A DNA stretch of 64,000 nt from Barrientosiimonas humi (GCF_006716095.1 NZ_VFOK01000001.1:558001-622000), one strand, 5' to 3'. Shown: positions 47,721 to 56,688, counted from the stretch's first letter. A program made the numbers and translations. Notes: generated from the letters alone by a model not told the origin.

Positions 47721-47890
47721 GCGGCGAGGAGCGCGCAGCGCAGGTTGCGGGCGACGAAGGAGCACGCGGCCGGAGCGGAGTGCGACCGAGCGCGACAGAA
47801 GGTGTGAGCGGCGAGGAGCGCGCAGCGCAGGTTGCGGGCGACGAAGGAGCACGCGGCCGGAGCGGAGTGCGACCGAGCGCGACAGAAGGC
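47717..47890 (+). repeat. Tandem duplication of an 87-bp element
   Basis: Two head-to-tail copies, 47717-47803 and 47804-47890, identical except for the last base (GGT versus GGC). Each begins GTGAGCGGCGAGGAGCGC and ends CGAGCGCGACAGAAGG. As 87 is a multiple of three and no stop occurs, both copies are read within prmC as 29-residue units starting [14 protein letters not shown]. The sequence resembles dispersed intergenic repeats of related actinobacteria (memory, not searched). Confidence 0.9.
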
Positions 47891-48802
47891 GTGACCGGGG
47901 ACCCAGCACGCTGGTCGAGTAGCGGCGAGGCGCTAGCCGAGCCGCGTATCGAGACCCCCCGCAGCACGATCCGGGCGGTGGCGGGGCGGCTGCGGGCGGC
48001 GGGGGTGGCCTCGCCGGAGTCCGACGCCGCGCTGCTGCTGACGCACGCGTGGGGTCGAGCCGCCGCTGACGTACGTCGGGCTGACCTGCTGGGGGAGACG
48101 CCGCCGGAGCCGGTGGTCGAGCGGCTCGAGGGGCTGGTGGCCGCGCGGGTGCAGCGCATCCCGCTGCAGCACCTGACCGGCCGGGCGCCGTTCCGCGACC
48201 TGGAGCTGCAGGTGGGGCCGGGGGTGTTCGTGCCGCGCCCGGAGACGGAGATGCTGGTCGACCTCGCGGCGGCCGGGCTGCCGCAGGGTGGCCGCGTCGT
48301 CGACCTGTGCACCGGGTCCGGCGCCATCGCGCTGGCGCTCGCGGCCGAACGGCCCGACGCCGTGGTGGCGGCGGTCGAGCTGGACCCGCTGGCGCGCGCC
48401 TGGGCCGACCGCAACCGCGCGACGCTGGGGCTCGACCTCGACCTGAGGTCGGGGGCTGCGCAGGACGCCTTCCCCGAGCTGGAGGGTGAGGTGGACGTCG
48501 TGGTGAGCAACCCGCCGTACATCCCCGTCGGCATGGAGCCGGTCGATCCGGAGGTGCGCGACCACGACCCGGCGGTGGCGCTCTACGGCGGCAGCGACGA
48601 CGGGCTGCGCATCCCGCTCGAGGTCGCGGCGCGGGCGCGGGCGCTGCTGCGCCCCGGGGGACTGCTCGTGATGGAGCATGCCGACGTGCAGGGCGCGACC
48701 CTGCCGGCTCAGCTCGTGCGGCAGGGCTGGGTCGAGGTGCACGACCACGACGACCTCACCGGCCGTCCCCGGGCGGTCACCGCCCGAGCCCCGCAGGCGT
48801 GA
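47717..48802 (+). CDS. prmC: Release factor glutamine methyltransferase PrmC with repeat-derived N-terminus
   Basis: SAM-dependent methylation of the GGQ glutamine of release factors. 361 aa against about 280-290 normally. The first 81 residues come from two 29-residue repeat units (each [20 protein letters not shown]...) and a REP-like palindrome. The real fold begins near [16 protein letters not shown]. The catalytic motif NPPY is at 265-268, with [15 protein letters not shown] for SAM. GTG at 47717 overlaps prfA's stop; GTGs at 47804 and 47891 would give shorter versions. The ancestral start seems overwritten. Confidence 0.9.
   Translation: MSGEERAAQVAGDEGARGRSGVRPSATEGVSGEERAAQVAGDEGARGRSGVRPSATEGVTGDPARWSSSGEALAEPRIETPRSTIRAVAGRLRAAGVASPESDAALLLTHAWGRAAADVRRADLLGETPPEPVVERLEGLVAARVQRIPLQHLTGRAPFRDLELQVGPGVFVPRPETEMLVDLAAAGLPQGGRVVDLCTGSGAIALALAAERPDAVVAAVELDPLARAWADRNRATLGLDLDLRSGAAQDAFPELEGEVDVVVSNPPYIPVGMEPVDPEVRDHDPAVALYGGSDDGLRIPLEVAARARALLRPGGLLVMEHADVQGATLPAQLVRQGWVEVHDHDDLTGRPRAVTARAPQA
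47913..47956. repeat. REP-like palindromic element inside prmC 5' region
   Basis: Imperfect palindrome GGTCGAGTAGCGGC ... TATCGAGACC with an inner stem GCGGC-gaGGC/GCC-gaGCCGC around GCTA. The outer arms (GGTC/GACC) and the TCGAG motifs are typical of REP-type elements in high-GC actinobacteria. It is read in frame in prmC as [15 protein letters not shown]. Confidence 0.65.
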
Positions 48803-48850
48803 GGCGGCCGGGCCTGCGTCACCCAGCCGGGTCCGGCGGACGGCGCTCTC

Positions 48851-48906
48851 GAGTGGTCACTTGTTGCGGGTGCGAGTCGCGCGGCACCAGCAACGAGTGA
48901 CCACTC
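48851..48906. repeat. Long hairpin repeat between prmC and a small secreted protein gene
   Basis: 17-bp arms GAGTGGTCACTTGTTGC and GCAACGAGTGACCACTC (one G-U), around an inner GGTGC/GCACC stem. It looks like a REP/BIME element and may act as the terminator for prmC and for the convergent small gene, whose stop codon overlaps its last bases. Confidence 0.7.
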
Positions 48907-49078
48907 AACCGCCGTGCTGACGTACGTCCTCGCGGACCTGCGGTTGCACGTGCGGCGTGGGGGAGGCGGCCTCGGCCGGGGCCGGGAGCGAGGTCAGCCC
49001 CACACCCACCCCGGCGGCGAGCACCGCCACCGCACCCATGACCCGCAGCTGGGCCTTGCGGTCGTCGTTCTTGTTCAT
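48905..49078 (-). CDS. Small secreted protein
   Basis: 57 residues. Positively charged start MNKNDDRKAQLR, hydrophobic core VMGAVAVLAAGVGVGL, and a likely signal peptidase cut after APAEAA. The remaining ~25 residues (SPTPHVQPQVREDV) are polar. AGGTGG lies 4 nt before the ATG. Function unknown. Confidence 0.6.
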   Translation of the reverse strand: MNKNDDRKAQLRVMGAVAVLAAGVGVGLTSLPAPAEAASPTPHVQPQVREDVRQHGG

Positions 49079-49204
49079 CGGTCCACCTCGTGCCATGAGT
49101 GACGGACGCTGGAGACCTACTGTGCGCTCCCGCGCTGTCGGAGTGCTGGAGGCGCGCTGCGACCGATCTGTGGGGCTGGGCCCGGCGGGGCCGGCCCGGG
49201 CGGC

Positions 49205-49789
49205 TCACGCCGGGCTGACCACCACGCCCGCGAGGTCCTCGACGATGGCACCGGCCTGGGCGGGGGTGATGAGGGCGCCGCGCAGCGCGCGCAGCCGCGG
49301 GACGTCGCACGGACCGAGGTCGGCGCCGCGCAGGTCGGCGCCCTCGAGCTGGGCGTCGGTGAGGTCGGCGTCGCGCAGGTCGCACCCGTCGAAGATCGCC
49401 CAGCGCAGGTCGGCGGCCCGCAGCACCGCCTCGGCCAGGCGGCACCCGGTGAGGTCGGCGTGGGGGAGCGGGACGCCGATCAGGTTGGCGGCGAACAGGT
49501 TGCAGCGCTCGAGGCGGAACCCGAGGCCGCCCACCCGCTCGAACCGGGCGCCCATCAACCGGCAGCCGGTGAAGACGGTCTCGGCGAGCCGCGCCCCGGT
49601 GAGGTCGACGCCGTCCATCGCGCAGTCGACGAAGGCGATCTCGGACAGGTCGGCGTCGCGCAGGCGCAGCTCGCGCAGGTCGCAGCGCACGAACGTCAGC
49701 GGCCCGCGCGCCTCGGCCACTGCCGCGAGCACCGCGGCCGGGTCGTCGAACGTCTCGTCCTGGTGCTCCCTGCGCATGCGGTGCAGCAT
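49205..49789 (-). CDS. Pentapeptide-repeat protein
   Basis: 194 aa forming a right-handed quadrilateral helix of A(D/N)Lxx repeats: VRCDLRELRLRDADLSEIAF, LTGARLAE, ADLTGCRLAEAVLRAADLRW and ADLTDAQLEGADLRGADLG. Such proteins include DNA mimics that protect gyrase, but most are uncharacterised. Start could also be the second Met (49777). Confidence 0.85.
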   Translation of the reverse strand: MLHRMRREHQDETFDDPAAVLAAVAEARGPLTFVRCDLRELRLRDADLSEIAFVDCAMDGVDLTGARLAETVFTGCRLMGARFERVGGLGFRLERCNLFAANLIGVPLPHADLTGCRLAEAVLRAADLRWAIFDGCDLRDADLTDAQLEGADLRGADLGPCDVPRLRALRGALITPAQAGAIVEDLAGVVVSPA

Positions 49790-49850
49790 GGCAGCCGCCG
49801 CCGACTACGCTCGGGGTCGTTCGCTGATGGACGACGAAGGGGTGGAAGTC

Positions 49851-50663
49851 ATGGGCTTCCTGGACCGACTGTTCGGACGAGACAAGACCGGCCCGAGCCA
49901 CCAGGCTCCCGGGCCCCAGCCCGGCTGGCAGCAGCCGGCCGGTCAGCCGCCGGCGGGTGGCGCCGTGCCGCCCGGCCAGCAGCCGCCGCCCCCGGGTTAC
50001 GGCGCCCCGCAGCCGGGTTACGCCGCCCCCCAGCCGGGCGCGCCGCAGCCCGGTCAGCAGCAGACCGAGGACGAGCAGGCCGTCCAGCGCTACGAGTACC
50101 TCCTGCGCACGGCCCCGCCCGAGAAGCTCGAGCAGGCGCACGAGCAGGCGTTCGCCCAGCTGACGCCGGCCCAGCGCCAGCAGGTCCTGAACAAGCTGGC
50201 CCAGGCCAACCCCGACGAGACCCCGCGCGACGACAGCCCGCAGTCCCTCGCGCGCAGCGCGACGCGCATCGAGATGCAGCGCCCGGGCACCCTGCGCAAC
50301 GCCTTCGGCGGCCCCGGCGGCGGTCAGCTGCGCGGCGGCATGGGCGGCGCCGGTCTCGGCATGGGCGGGCTGCTGCTCGGCACCGTCGCGGGCGCCTTCG
50401 TCGGCACCGCGATCGCGAACGAGCTGTTCAACGACATGGACGCCCAGGGCGAGCTGGCCGACGGCGCCGACCCGGGTGCCGAGGGTGGCGACCAGGGCGG
50501 CGACGCGGGTGACCCCGGCGCCGACCAGGGCGGCGACCTCGGCGGCGAGGCGGGCGTCGACCAGGCCGGCGACTTCGGCGGTGGCGACTTCGGCGGTGGC
50601 GACTTCGGTGGCGGTGACTTCGGCGGTGGAGACTTCGGTGGCGGTTTCGACGGTGGCTTCTGA
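49851..50663 (+). CDS. Hypothetical low-complexity protein with GGGDF repeats
   Basis: 270 aa. N-terminal MGFLDRLFGRDK, a Pro/Gly/Gln-rich linker (about 15-85), a predicted helical core (about 88-160: DEQAVQRYEYLLRTAPPEKLEQ...ATRIEM), a Gly-rich hydrophobic stretch (GMGGLLLGTVAGAFVGTAIA), and a C-terminus of GGDFGGG repeats (nt about 50566-50650). Similar proteins occur across actinobacteria without known role. ATG with GGTGGA upstream; TACGCT (49806-49811) is a likely -10. Confidence 0.65.
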   Translation: MGFLDRLFGRDKTGPSHQAPGPQPGWQQPAGQPPAGGAVPPGQQPPPPGYGAPQPGYAAPQPGAPQPGQQQTEDEQAVQRYEYLLRTAPPEKLEQAHEQAFAQLTPAQRQQVLNKLAQANPDETPRDDSPQSLARSATRIEMQRPGTLRNAFGGPGGGQLRGGMGGAGLGMGGLLLGTVAGAFVGTAIANELFNDMDAQGELADGADPGAEGGDQGGDAGDPGADQGGDLGGEAGVDQAGDFGGGDFGGGDFGGGDFGGGDFGGGFDGGF

Positions 50664-50672
50664 GGTGACTCG

Positions 50673-51593
50673 TTGACCCGGGTCTTCGACTGCAGCGACG
50701 AGACGCAGCGCGCCGAGGGGATCGAGGCCGCACGGGCGGCCCTCCTCGAGGGGCGCCTCGTCGTGCTGCCCACCGACACGGTGTACGGCCTCGCCGCCGA
50801 CGCCTTCGACGTCGCCGGCGTCTCGATGATCTTCGAGGCCAAGGGTCGCGGGCGCGACATGCCGCCGCCGGTGCTCGTGCCCAACCCGCGCACGGTCGAC
50901 GGGCTCGCGATGGCGATGCCGTCGTACGCCAAGCGGCTGGTCAAGGAGCTGTGGCCCGGCGCCCTCACCATCGTGGTGCGCTCCCAGCAGTCGCTGTCGT
51001 GGGACCTCGGCGACACCAACGGCACCGTCGGGCTGCGGATGCCCGACGACGAGCTGACCCTGACCCTGCTGGCCGAGACGGGGCCGCTCGCGGTCAGCAG
51101 CGCCAACCGCACCGGCGAGCCCGCGGCCCGCACCGCGACCGAGGCGGGGTTCATGCTCGGCCCCTACGTCGACGTCTACCTCGACGACGGCGAGCGCTCC
51201 GGCGGGGTGCCGTCCACGATCGTCGACTGCACCAAGCCCGACCCCGTCGTGCTGCGCGAGGGGGCGATCAGCATCGAGCGCATCCGCGAGGTGCTCGGCG
51301 AGGGCATGCACCTGGTGGTGCCGCCGCGCCCCGAGCCGGCCGCGGCCGAGCCCGGTCCCGACCCGGACGCCCCGGTGCACTCCTCGGCCGACGTGCCCGA
51401 GGGGGAGGAGGGCTCGCTCGGCCAGCACTGGCACGACTCCGAGACCGGAGCGACCTACGCCGAGACCGACGCCCAGGCCGACGACGACCCGAACTGGTCC
51501 TACGGCGACGACGTGCCGCACGTCGCGCAGCGGCCGGTCCCGCCGCCCGAACCCGCGCACGACCCGCAGTCCCCGACCCCGAACGAACGGTGA
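50673..51593 (+). CDS. L-threonylcarbamoyladenylate synthase (Sua5/TsaC)
   Basis: First step of the universal t6A37 tRNA modification: threonine, bicarbonate and ATP to threonylcarbamoyl-AMP. The YrdC-like domain spans about 1-215, with PTDTVYGLAADAF, KGRGRDMPPPVL, PGALTIV, VGLRMPDDE, SSANRTGEPAARTA and PSTIVDCT. A disordered acidic Pro/Glu/Asp-rich tail of about 90 residues replaces a Sua5 domain. TTG start. The prfA-prmC-sua5 order is conserved. Confidence 0.93.
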   Translation: MTRVFDCSDETQRAEGIEAARAALLEGRLVVLPTDTVYGLAADAFDVAGVSMIFEAKGRGRDMPPPVLVPNPRTVDGLAMAMPSYAKRLVKELWPGALTIVVRSQQSLSWDLGDTNGTVGLRMPDDELTLTLLAETGPLAVSSANRTGEPAARTATEAGFMLGPYVDVYLDDGERSGGVPSTIVDCTKPDPVVLREGAISIERIREVLGEGMHLVVPPRPEPAAAEPGPDPDAPVHSSADVPEGEEGSLGQHWHDSETGATYAETDAQADDDPNWSYGDDVPHVAQRPVPPPEPAHDPQSPTPNER

Positions 51594-51597
51594 GCAG

Positions 51598-52884
51598 ATG
51601 ACCACGCCCTTCTACGGCCCCGACTACTCCGAGCTGCAGCAGTTCGACCCGGAGATCGCCGACGTGCTCGTCGACGAGCTCGAGCGCATCCGCGGCGGGC
51701 TGCAGCTGATCGCCAGCGAGAACATGTCGAGCCCGTCCGTCATCACCGCGCTCGGCTCGACGCTCACGAACAAGTACGCCGAGGGTTACCCCGGCCGCCG
51801 CTACTACGGCGGGTGCGAGGTCGTCGACGTCGCCGAGAACCTCGCGATCGAGCGGTGCAAGGCGCTGTTCGACGCCGACCACGCCAACGTGCAGCCGCAC
51901 TCCGGCGCCAGCGCCAACCAGGCGGTCTACGGCGCGTTCATGAAGCCCGGCGAGACGCTGCTCGCGATGGCGCTGCCGATGGGCGGCCACCTGACCCACG
52001 GCACCAAGGTCTCCTTCTCCGGCAAGTGGTTCGACGCCGTGCACTACGGCGTCGACAAGGAGACCGAGAACATCGACTACGACGAGGTCGAGCGCCTGGC
52101 CAAGGAGCACCGGCCCAAGGTCATCTGCGCCGGCGGCTCGGCGATCCCGCGGCTGATCGACTTCGAGTTCTTCCGCAACCTCGCCGACGAGGTCGGTGCG
52201 ATCTTCTGGGTCGACGCCGCGCACTTCATCGGTCTGGTGGCCGGCAAGGCGATCCCCTCGCCGGTGCCGTACGCCGACGTCGTCACCTTCACCACGCACA
52301 AGGTGCTGCGCGGCCCGCGCTCCGGTGCGCTGGTCTGCCGCGAGGAGCACGCCAAGGCGCTCGACAAGGCCGTCTTCCCGATGATGCAGGGCGGCCCGCA
52401 GATGCACACCGTCGCCGCGAAGGCGGTGAACTTCAAGGAGTGCGCCTCGCCGGAGTACGCCGACTACGCCAAGCAGGTCATCGCCAACGCCCAGCAGCTG
52501 GCGACCTCGTTGGGGGACAAGGGCATCCGCCCGACCACCGGCGGCACCGACACCCACCTGTCGCTGCACGACCTGCAGGGCATCGGGGTCACCGGCGCCG
52601 AGGCCGAGGAGCGCGCCGACGCGGCCGGCATCGTGCTCAACAAGAACGCCATCCCGTTCGACCCGCAGAAGCCCAACGTCGCCTCGGGCATCCGGGTCGG
52701 CGCTCCGTGCGTCACGACCCAGGGCATGGGCACCGAGGAGATGAAGACCATCGCCGAGCTCATCCACACGGCGATCACCGAGGGCGACGGCACCCGCGAG
52801 CACCCGGCCGCGGTCAAGGTCCGCGGCGAGGTGACCGACCTGGTCACCCGGTTCCCGGCGTACCCGCACTCGGCGCAGGTCTGA
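51598..52884 (+). CDS. glyA: Serine hydroxymethyltransferase GlyA
   Basis: PLP enzyme swapping a one-carbon unit between serine and tetrahydrofolate. 428 aa. PLP lysine K235 in TFTTHKVLRGPRSG; SENMSSPSV and GYPGRRYYGG near the N-terminus; LTNKYAEGYPG; VDAAHFIGLV. Short intergenic gaps on both sides place it in an operon with sua5 and wecA. Confidence 0.96.
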   Translation: MTTPFYGPDYSELQQFDPEIADVLVDELERIRGGLQLIASENMSSPSVITALGSTLTNKYAEGYPGRRYYGGCEVVDVAENLAIERCKALFDADHANVQPHSGASANQAVYGAFMKPGETLLAMALPMGGHLTHGTKVSFSGKWFDAVHYGVDKETENIDYDEVERLAKEHRPKVICAGGSAIPRLIDFEFFRNLADEVGAIFWVDAAHFIGLVAGKAIPSPVPYADVVTFTTHKVLRGPRSGALVCREEHAKALDKAVFPMMQGGPQMHTVAAKAVNFKECASPEYADYAKQVIANAQQLATSLGDKGIRPTTGGTDTHLSLHDLQGIGVTGAEAEERADAAGIVLNKNAIPFDPQKPNVASGIRVGAPCVTTQGMGTEEMKTIAELIHTAITEGDGTREHPAAVKVRGEVTDLVTRFPAYPHSAQV

Positions 52885-52891
52885 CCGATCC

Positions 52892-53992
52892 GTGCGGGAG
52901 TACGTCCTCGTCTGCCTGGTCGTCACGGTCGTGACGTTCCTGGCGACGCCGTTCGCCCGGTGGATCGCGGTGCGGTTCGACGCGATCACCCCGGTGCGCG
53001 GTCGGGACGTGCACACCGTGCCGATCCCGCGGCTGGGAGGTCTCGCGATGCTGGCCGGCCTGGTGGCCGGCCTCGCGGTGGCCTCCCAGCTGCCGTTCCT
53101 GTCCCAGCTGTTCCGGGTCGAGGACGGTCAGGGACCCAAGCTCGCCGGCGTCCTGGTGGGCGCCGTCCTGATCTGCGCGCTCGGGGTCATCGACGACCTT
53201 CGCGGTCTCGACGCGCTCACCAAGTTCGCCGGGCAGATGCTCGCCGGCGGGCTCATGGCCTTCTCCGGAGTGCAGCTGATCAGCCTGCCGATCGACGGGC
53301 GCACCATCCTGCCGCAGCCGATCCTGGTCGTCCTCACCGTCTTCATCGTCGTGGCCACCACCAACGCGGTGAACTTCGTCGACGGGCTCGACGGGCTGGC
53401 CGCGGGCGTGGTCGGCATCGCGGGCCTGACCTTCTTCATCTGGGCCTACTTCCAGCCGCGCTTCGACCCGCCCAACGTGTTCTCGGTGGCGGCGCTGCTG
53501 AGCGCGGTGCTGGTCGGGTGCTGCCTCGGCTTCCTGCCGCACAACTTCTTCCCCGCGCGCCTGTTCATGGGCGACTCGGGGGCGCTGCTGCTCGGGCTGC
53601 TGCTGTCGGCGGCGACGATCAGCTTCACCGGCGACTACGACCCCGCCATCGCCGAGGTCTCGACGGCGGTGTCGTGGTGGCTGCCGATCGCGCTGCCCGT
53701 GGCGATCCTGCTGCTGCCGGTGGTCGACATCCTGCTGGCCTTCCGCCGGCGCGGCCGCAACTTCACCCGCCCCGACGCCAAGCACCTGCACCACAAGATG
53801 CTGCGCATCGGCCACACCCACCGCCGCGCGGTGCTGATCCTGTACGCCTGGTCGTTCTCGATCGCGGTCGGAGTCCTGTCCTTCTCCTACACCGCCGTGC
53901 CGGTGGCCACGAGCATCCTCGCGGTGCTGCTCGCCGGCTCGCTCGTGCTGACCTGGGGAGTGCCCCGGTGGCTCGACCAGCACCGCTTGTGA
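52892..53992 (+). CDS. Undecaprenyl-phosphate GlcNAc-1-phosphate transferase (WecA/Rfe family)
   Basis: MraY/WecA-family membrane enzyme joining UDP-sugar phosphate to undecaprenyl/decaprenyl phosphate, the entry step of wall polymer or arabinogalactan-linker synthesis. 366 aa, about 11 helices. The catalytic motifs are NFVDGLDGLAAG, FMGDSGALLLG and HLHHKMLRIGHTHRRA. M. tuberculosis wecA (rfe) sits in the same place next to atp. GTG start 7 bp after glyA. Confidence 0.93.
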   Translation: MREYVLVCLVVTVVTFLATPFARWIAVRFDAITPVRGRDVHTVPIPRLGGLAMLAGLVAGLAVASQLPFLSQLFRVEDGQGPKLAGVLVGAVLICALGVIDDLRGLDALTKFAGQMLAGGLMAFSGVQLISLPIDGRTILPQPILVVLTVFIVVATTNAVNFVDGLDGLAAGVVGIAGLTFFIWAYFQPRFDPPNVFSVAALLSAVLVGCCLGFLPHNFFPARLFMGDSGALLLGLLLSAATISFTGDYDPAIAEVSTAVSWWLPIALPVAILLLPVVDILLAFRRRGRNFTRPDAKHLHHKMLRIGHTHRRAVLILYAWSFSIAVGVLSFSYTAVPVATSILAVLLAGSLVLTWGVPRWLDQHRL

Positions 53993-54055
53993 TAACTTTC
54001 ACAAGCACGTCCGGCCACCCGCCGGGCCGGCCCTGACCCCGATGGAGAGCCCGTC

Positions 54056-54502
54056 ATGAGCCCCCGCCGCACCCGCTCGTCGGAGACATCCGACCCGGGT
54101 CGTCGCATGCTCGTCGGTGGCTCGGTGCCCGCGCTCGTCGCCGCGGCGGCCCTCGCGCTGGTCGGCGCCGTGATCTCCGGAGCCCCCGCCGCGCTCGGCG
54201 CGCTCGCCGGGGGAGTGCTCGCCGCGGCGTTCTTCGGCGGCGGGCTGCTCGCGCTCGACCACATCCTGCGCGCCTGGGCGCCCGGCCTGGCGCTGCCGTC
54301 CGCGCTGATCGTCTACTTCTGCCAGCTGCTGCTGATGGTGGCCGCCGGCCTCGCGGTCGCGGCCCTGCCAGGGCTCGACCGGACGTACGTCGGGCTCGGG
54401 GTGCTGGTCGCCACGCTCGCCTGGATGGGCGGCCAGCTGCGCTCGTTCGTCACGGCCCGGGTGCTGGTCTCCGACGCGCCCCTGCCGAAGGCGGCCCGAT
54501 GA
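54056..54502 (+). CDS. Membrane protein upstream of atpB (ATP synthase protein I-like)
   Basis: 148 aa with four predicted helices: PALVAAAALALVGAVISG, ALGALAGGVLAAAFFGGGLLAL, LIVYFCQLLLMVAAGLAVAAL and VGLGVLVATLAWMGGQL. Position between the WecA-type gene and atpB corresponds to Rv1303. The AtpI-like role (helping c-ring assembly) is inference. ATGA overlap with the next gene. Confidence 0.75.
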   Translation: MSPRRTRSSETSDPGRRMLVGGSVPALVAAAALALVGAVISGAPAALGALAGGVLAAAFFGGGLLALDHILRAWAPGLALPSALIVYFCQLLLMVAAGLAVAALPGLDRTYVGLGVLVATLAWMGGQLRSFVTARVLVSDAPLPKAAR

Positions 54503-54792
54503 GCGAGCCGCGCAAGGGTTCGGCCTACCGGCCCACCGAGCCCTCGTCCGACCTGCTGGCCGCGCACGCCACCGCCACCCTGGTCACCGGACCGGCGATG
54601 TTCGCCGGGATCGGCTGGCTCGTGGACCGCTGGCTCGGCACCGGACCGTGGCTGCTGCTGGTGGGTCTGCTCGGCGGGATGGCGCTGTCGTTGTACTCCC
54701 TGTACGTCCGGTACGGTACGTCAGGACAACCGAGCGCCTCCCCCGGGAAGCCGCGGTCCGCCGAGCGACCGGAACGACCCGATGGGTCCTGA
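54499..54792 (+). CDS. AtpZ/AtpI family protein
   Basis: 97 aa, two helices (about 28-44 and 51-68: GPAMFAGIGWLVDRWLGTG, PWLLLVGLLGGMALSLY). Matches the small ATP-synthase gene-1 family. ATGA overlap with the previous gene; atpB follows 48 bp later with its own GAGGAG. Probably an assembly factor. Confidence 0.82.
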   Translation: MSEPRKGSAYRPTEPSSDLLAAHATATLVTGPAMFAGIGWLVDRWLGTGPWLLLVGLLGGMALSLYSLYVRYGTSGQPSASPGKPRSAERPERPDGS

Positions 54793-54840
54793 GGCCCCCG
54801 TCTTCCGCACCCCGTTGATGACCCTGATCGAGGAGAACTT

Positions 54841-55671
54841 GTGAGCCTCAGCGCACTGAGCGCCCAGGCCGTCGCGGCCCTTCCTGCAGCCGACGACGGC
54901 AGCGGACGGACGGGTCACTTCCCGCCGTCGCCCGAGAGCTTCTGGCTCCCGCTCGTGTCGGTCGGTCCGGTGGCGATCACCCGAATCATGGTCATCGCCC
55001 TGATCTCGATGCTGGCGCTCGCCGGCTGGCTGCTGTGGTCGACCAAGAACGCCACGGTCGTCCCGAGCAAGAAGCAGTGGGTGACCGAGCAGGCCTACTC
55101 CTTCGTGCGCGGCGGCATCGCCGAGGACTCCATCGGCTCGCGCGAGTTCATCAAGTACGTCCCGCTCCTGTTCAGCCTGTTCCTGTTCATCCTGCTGAAC
55201 AACCTGATGGGCATCATCCCGCCGTTCCAGATCCCGACGATGTCGCGCATCGGCTTCCCGATCGCGCTGACCGCGATCGTCTACGTCGTCTACCACTGGA
55301 TCGGCATCAAGAAGCACGGCGGCCTCGTCGGCTACGTGAAGTGGATGATCCCCCCGGGCATCCCCGGCTGGCTGCTCCCGCTGATCGCCTTCCTGGAGCT
55401 GATGACCTTCTTCATCACCCGCCCGCTGACCCTGGCGCTGCGACTGTTCGGCAACATGTTCGCCGGTCACATGCTGCTGCTGGTGTTCATCGTCGGCGGT
55501 GTCGAGCTGTTCCTCGCCGACAGCATCGCCCTCAAGCTCGTCGCGATCCCCGCCTGGCTGATGGCCGTTGTCATGACCGCCTTCGAGGCGCTGATCCAGT
55601 TCCTGCAGGCCTACGTCTTCACCCTGCTGGCCGCCTCCTACATCGGCGGCGCGCTGGCGGACGACCACTGA
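54841..55671 (+). CDS. atpB: ATP synthase F0 subunit a
   Basis: 276-residue membrane stator half-channel. Essential Arg in PLTLALRLFGNMFAGH; LNNLMGIIPPFQIP and FIQFLQAYVFTLL-type end (EALIQFLQAYVFTLLAA). GTG start behind GAGGAG. First of atpBEFHAGD. Confidence 0.97.
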   Translation: MSLSALSAQAVAALPAADDGSGRTGHFPPSPESFWLPLVSVGPVAITRIMVIALISMLALAGWLLWSTKNATVVPSKKQWVTEQAYSFVRGGIAEDSIGSREFIKYVPLLFSLFLFILLNNLMGIIPPFQIPTMSRIGFPIALTAIVYVVYHWIGIKKHGGLVGYVKWMIPPGIPGWLLPLIAFLELMTFFITRPLTLALRLFGNMFAGHMLLLVFIVGGVELFLADSIALKLVAIPAWLMAVVMTAFEALIQFLQAYVFTLLAASYIGGALADDH

Positions 55672-55778
55672 TCTTGCCGGTCCCCCCGGTGCACGGCCAC
55701 AACTGAACACGCAAGACGAACGCCCTGGGTGCACGCTGCGCCCGGGACACACCGAGAAACGAAAGAGGAACAACCCCC

Positions 55779-55994
55779 ATGGGTTCTGTCACGGGTTCCA
55801 TCTCCCTGGTCGGCTACGGCCTCGCCGCCATCGGCCCCGCCATCGCCGTGGGTCTGATCTTCGCCGCCTACATCAACGGCGTTGCGCGCCAGCCGGAGTC
55901 GGCCAACATGCTGCGCCCGATCGCCATCCTGGGCTTCGCGCTCGCCGAGGCGCTCGCGATCTTCGGTCTGGTGCTCTTCTTCATCAACAACTAG
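55779..55994 (+). CDS. atpE: ATP synthase F0 subunit c
   Basis: 71-residue hairpin of the rotary ring. Two helices joined by the polar loop ARQPES (36-41). The proton-carrying carboxylate is Glu57 in [11 protein letters not shown]. Separated from atpB by 107 bp, possibly to allow the higher expression usual for subunit c. Confidence 0.97.
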   Translation: MGSVTGSISLVGYGLAAIGPAIAVGLIFAAYINGVARQPESANMLRPIAILGFALAEALAIFGLVLFFINN

Positions 55995-56049
55995 GACCGA
56001 CACGTGCCGCGCACCATGGGTGTGCCGCGGTTGATGAGGGAGAACCATC

Positions 56050-56688
56050 ATGTTCGTTGAGACCGCAGTGAGAAGCGGGCTCGTGCAGGCCGAGCAGACC
56101 GACGAGCCGAGTGCCTCGCTGCCGATCCTGCCGTACTGGCCCGAGCTGGTCTTCGGCCTGGTGGTCTTCGGGATCTTCTACTGGATCGTGAAGACCAAGG
56201 TCGTGCCGCGCCTCGAAGAGGTCTACGCCGAGCGCACCGCCGCCATCGAGGGCGGCATGGAGCAGGCCGAGGCCGCTCAGCAGCAGGCCGAGGAGGCCAA
56301 GGCCAAGTACGAGGCGCAGCTCAAGGAGGCCCACGCCGAGGCGGGGCGCATCCGTGAGGACGCCCGCGCGCAGGGTGCGCAGATCGTCGCCGAGGCCCGC
56401 AACCAGGCGGGCGTCGAGGCGCAGCGCATCACCGAGTCGGCGCAGAAGTCGATCGAGGCCGAGCGTCAGCAGGCCGCCGTCTCGCTGCGCAGCGACGTGG
56501 GTCGCATCTCGACCGACCTCGCCAGCCGCATCGTCGGTGAGTCGCTGCAGGACGAGACGCGTCAGCGCGGCATCGTCGAGCGCTTCCTCGCCGAGCTCGG
56601 GGCCGGCGACGTGACGCCCGAGAAGGTCGGTGGCCAGCAGGCCGCGGCCCCGCAGGGTGGCGCGACGCGGCAGGGGAGCGAGTCCTAG
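56050..56688 (+). CDS. atpF: ATP synthase F0 subunit b
   Basis: 212 aa. N-terminal membrane helix (ELVFGLVVFGIFYWIVKT, about 31-48) and a long Ala/Glu/Gln-rich coil to about 190. It ties the a subunit to delta and alpha. A Gly/Gln-rich tail ends the protein. Confidence 0.96.
   Translation: MFVETAVRSGLVQAEQTDEPSASLPILPYWPELVFGLVVFGIFYWIVKTKVVPRLEEVYAERTAAIEGGMEQAEAAQQQAEEAKAKYEAQLKEAHAEAGRIREDARAQGAQIVAEARNQAGVEAQRITESAQKSIEAERQQAAVSLRSDVGRISTDLASRIVGESLQDETRQRGIVERFLAELGAGDVTPEKVGGQQAAAPQGGATRQGSES

Noticed and set aside
50566-50650. Tandem repeats GGCGGTGGCGACTTC
   Set aside because: Coding repeat (GGGDF) in the tail of a hypothetical protein; no spacers or array structure.
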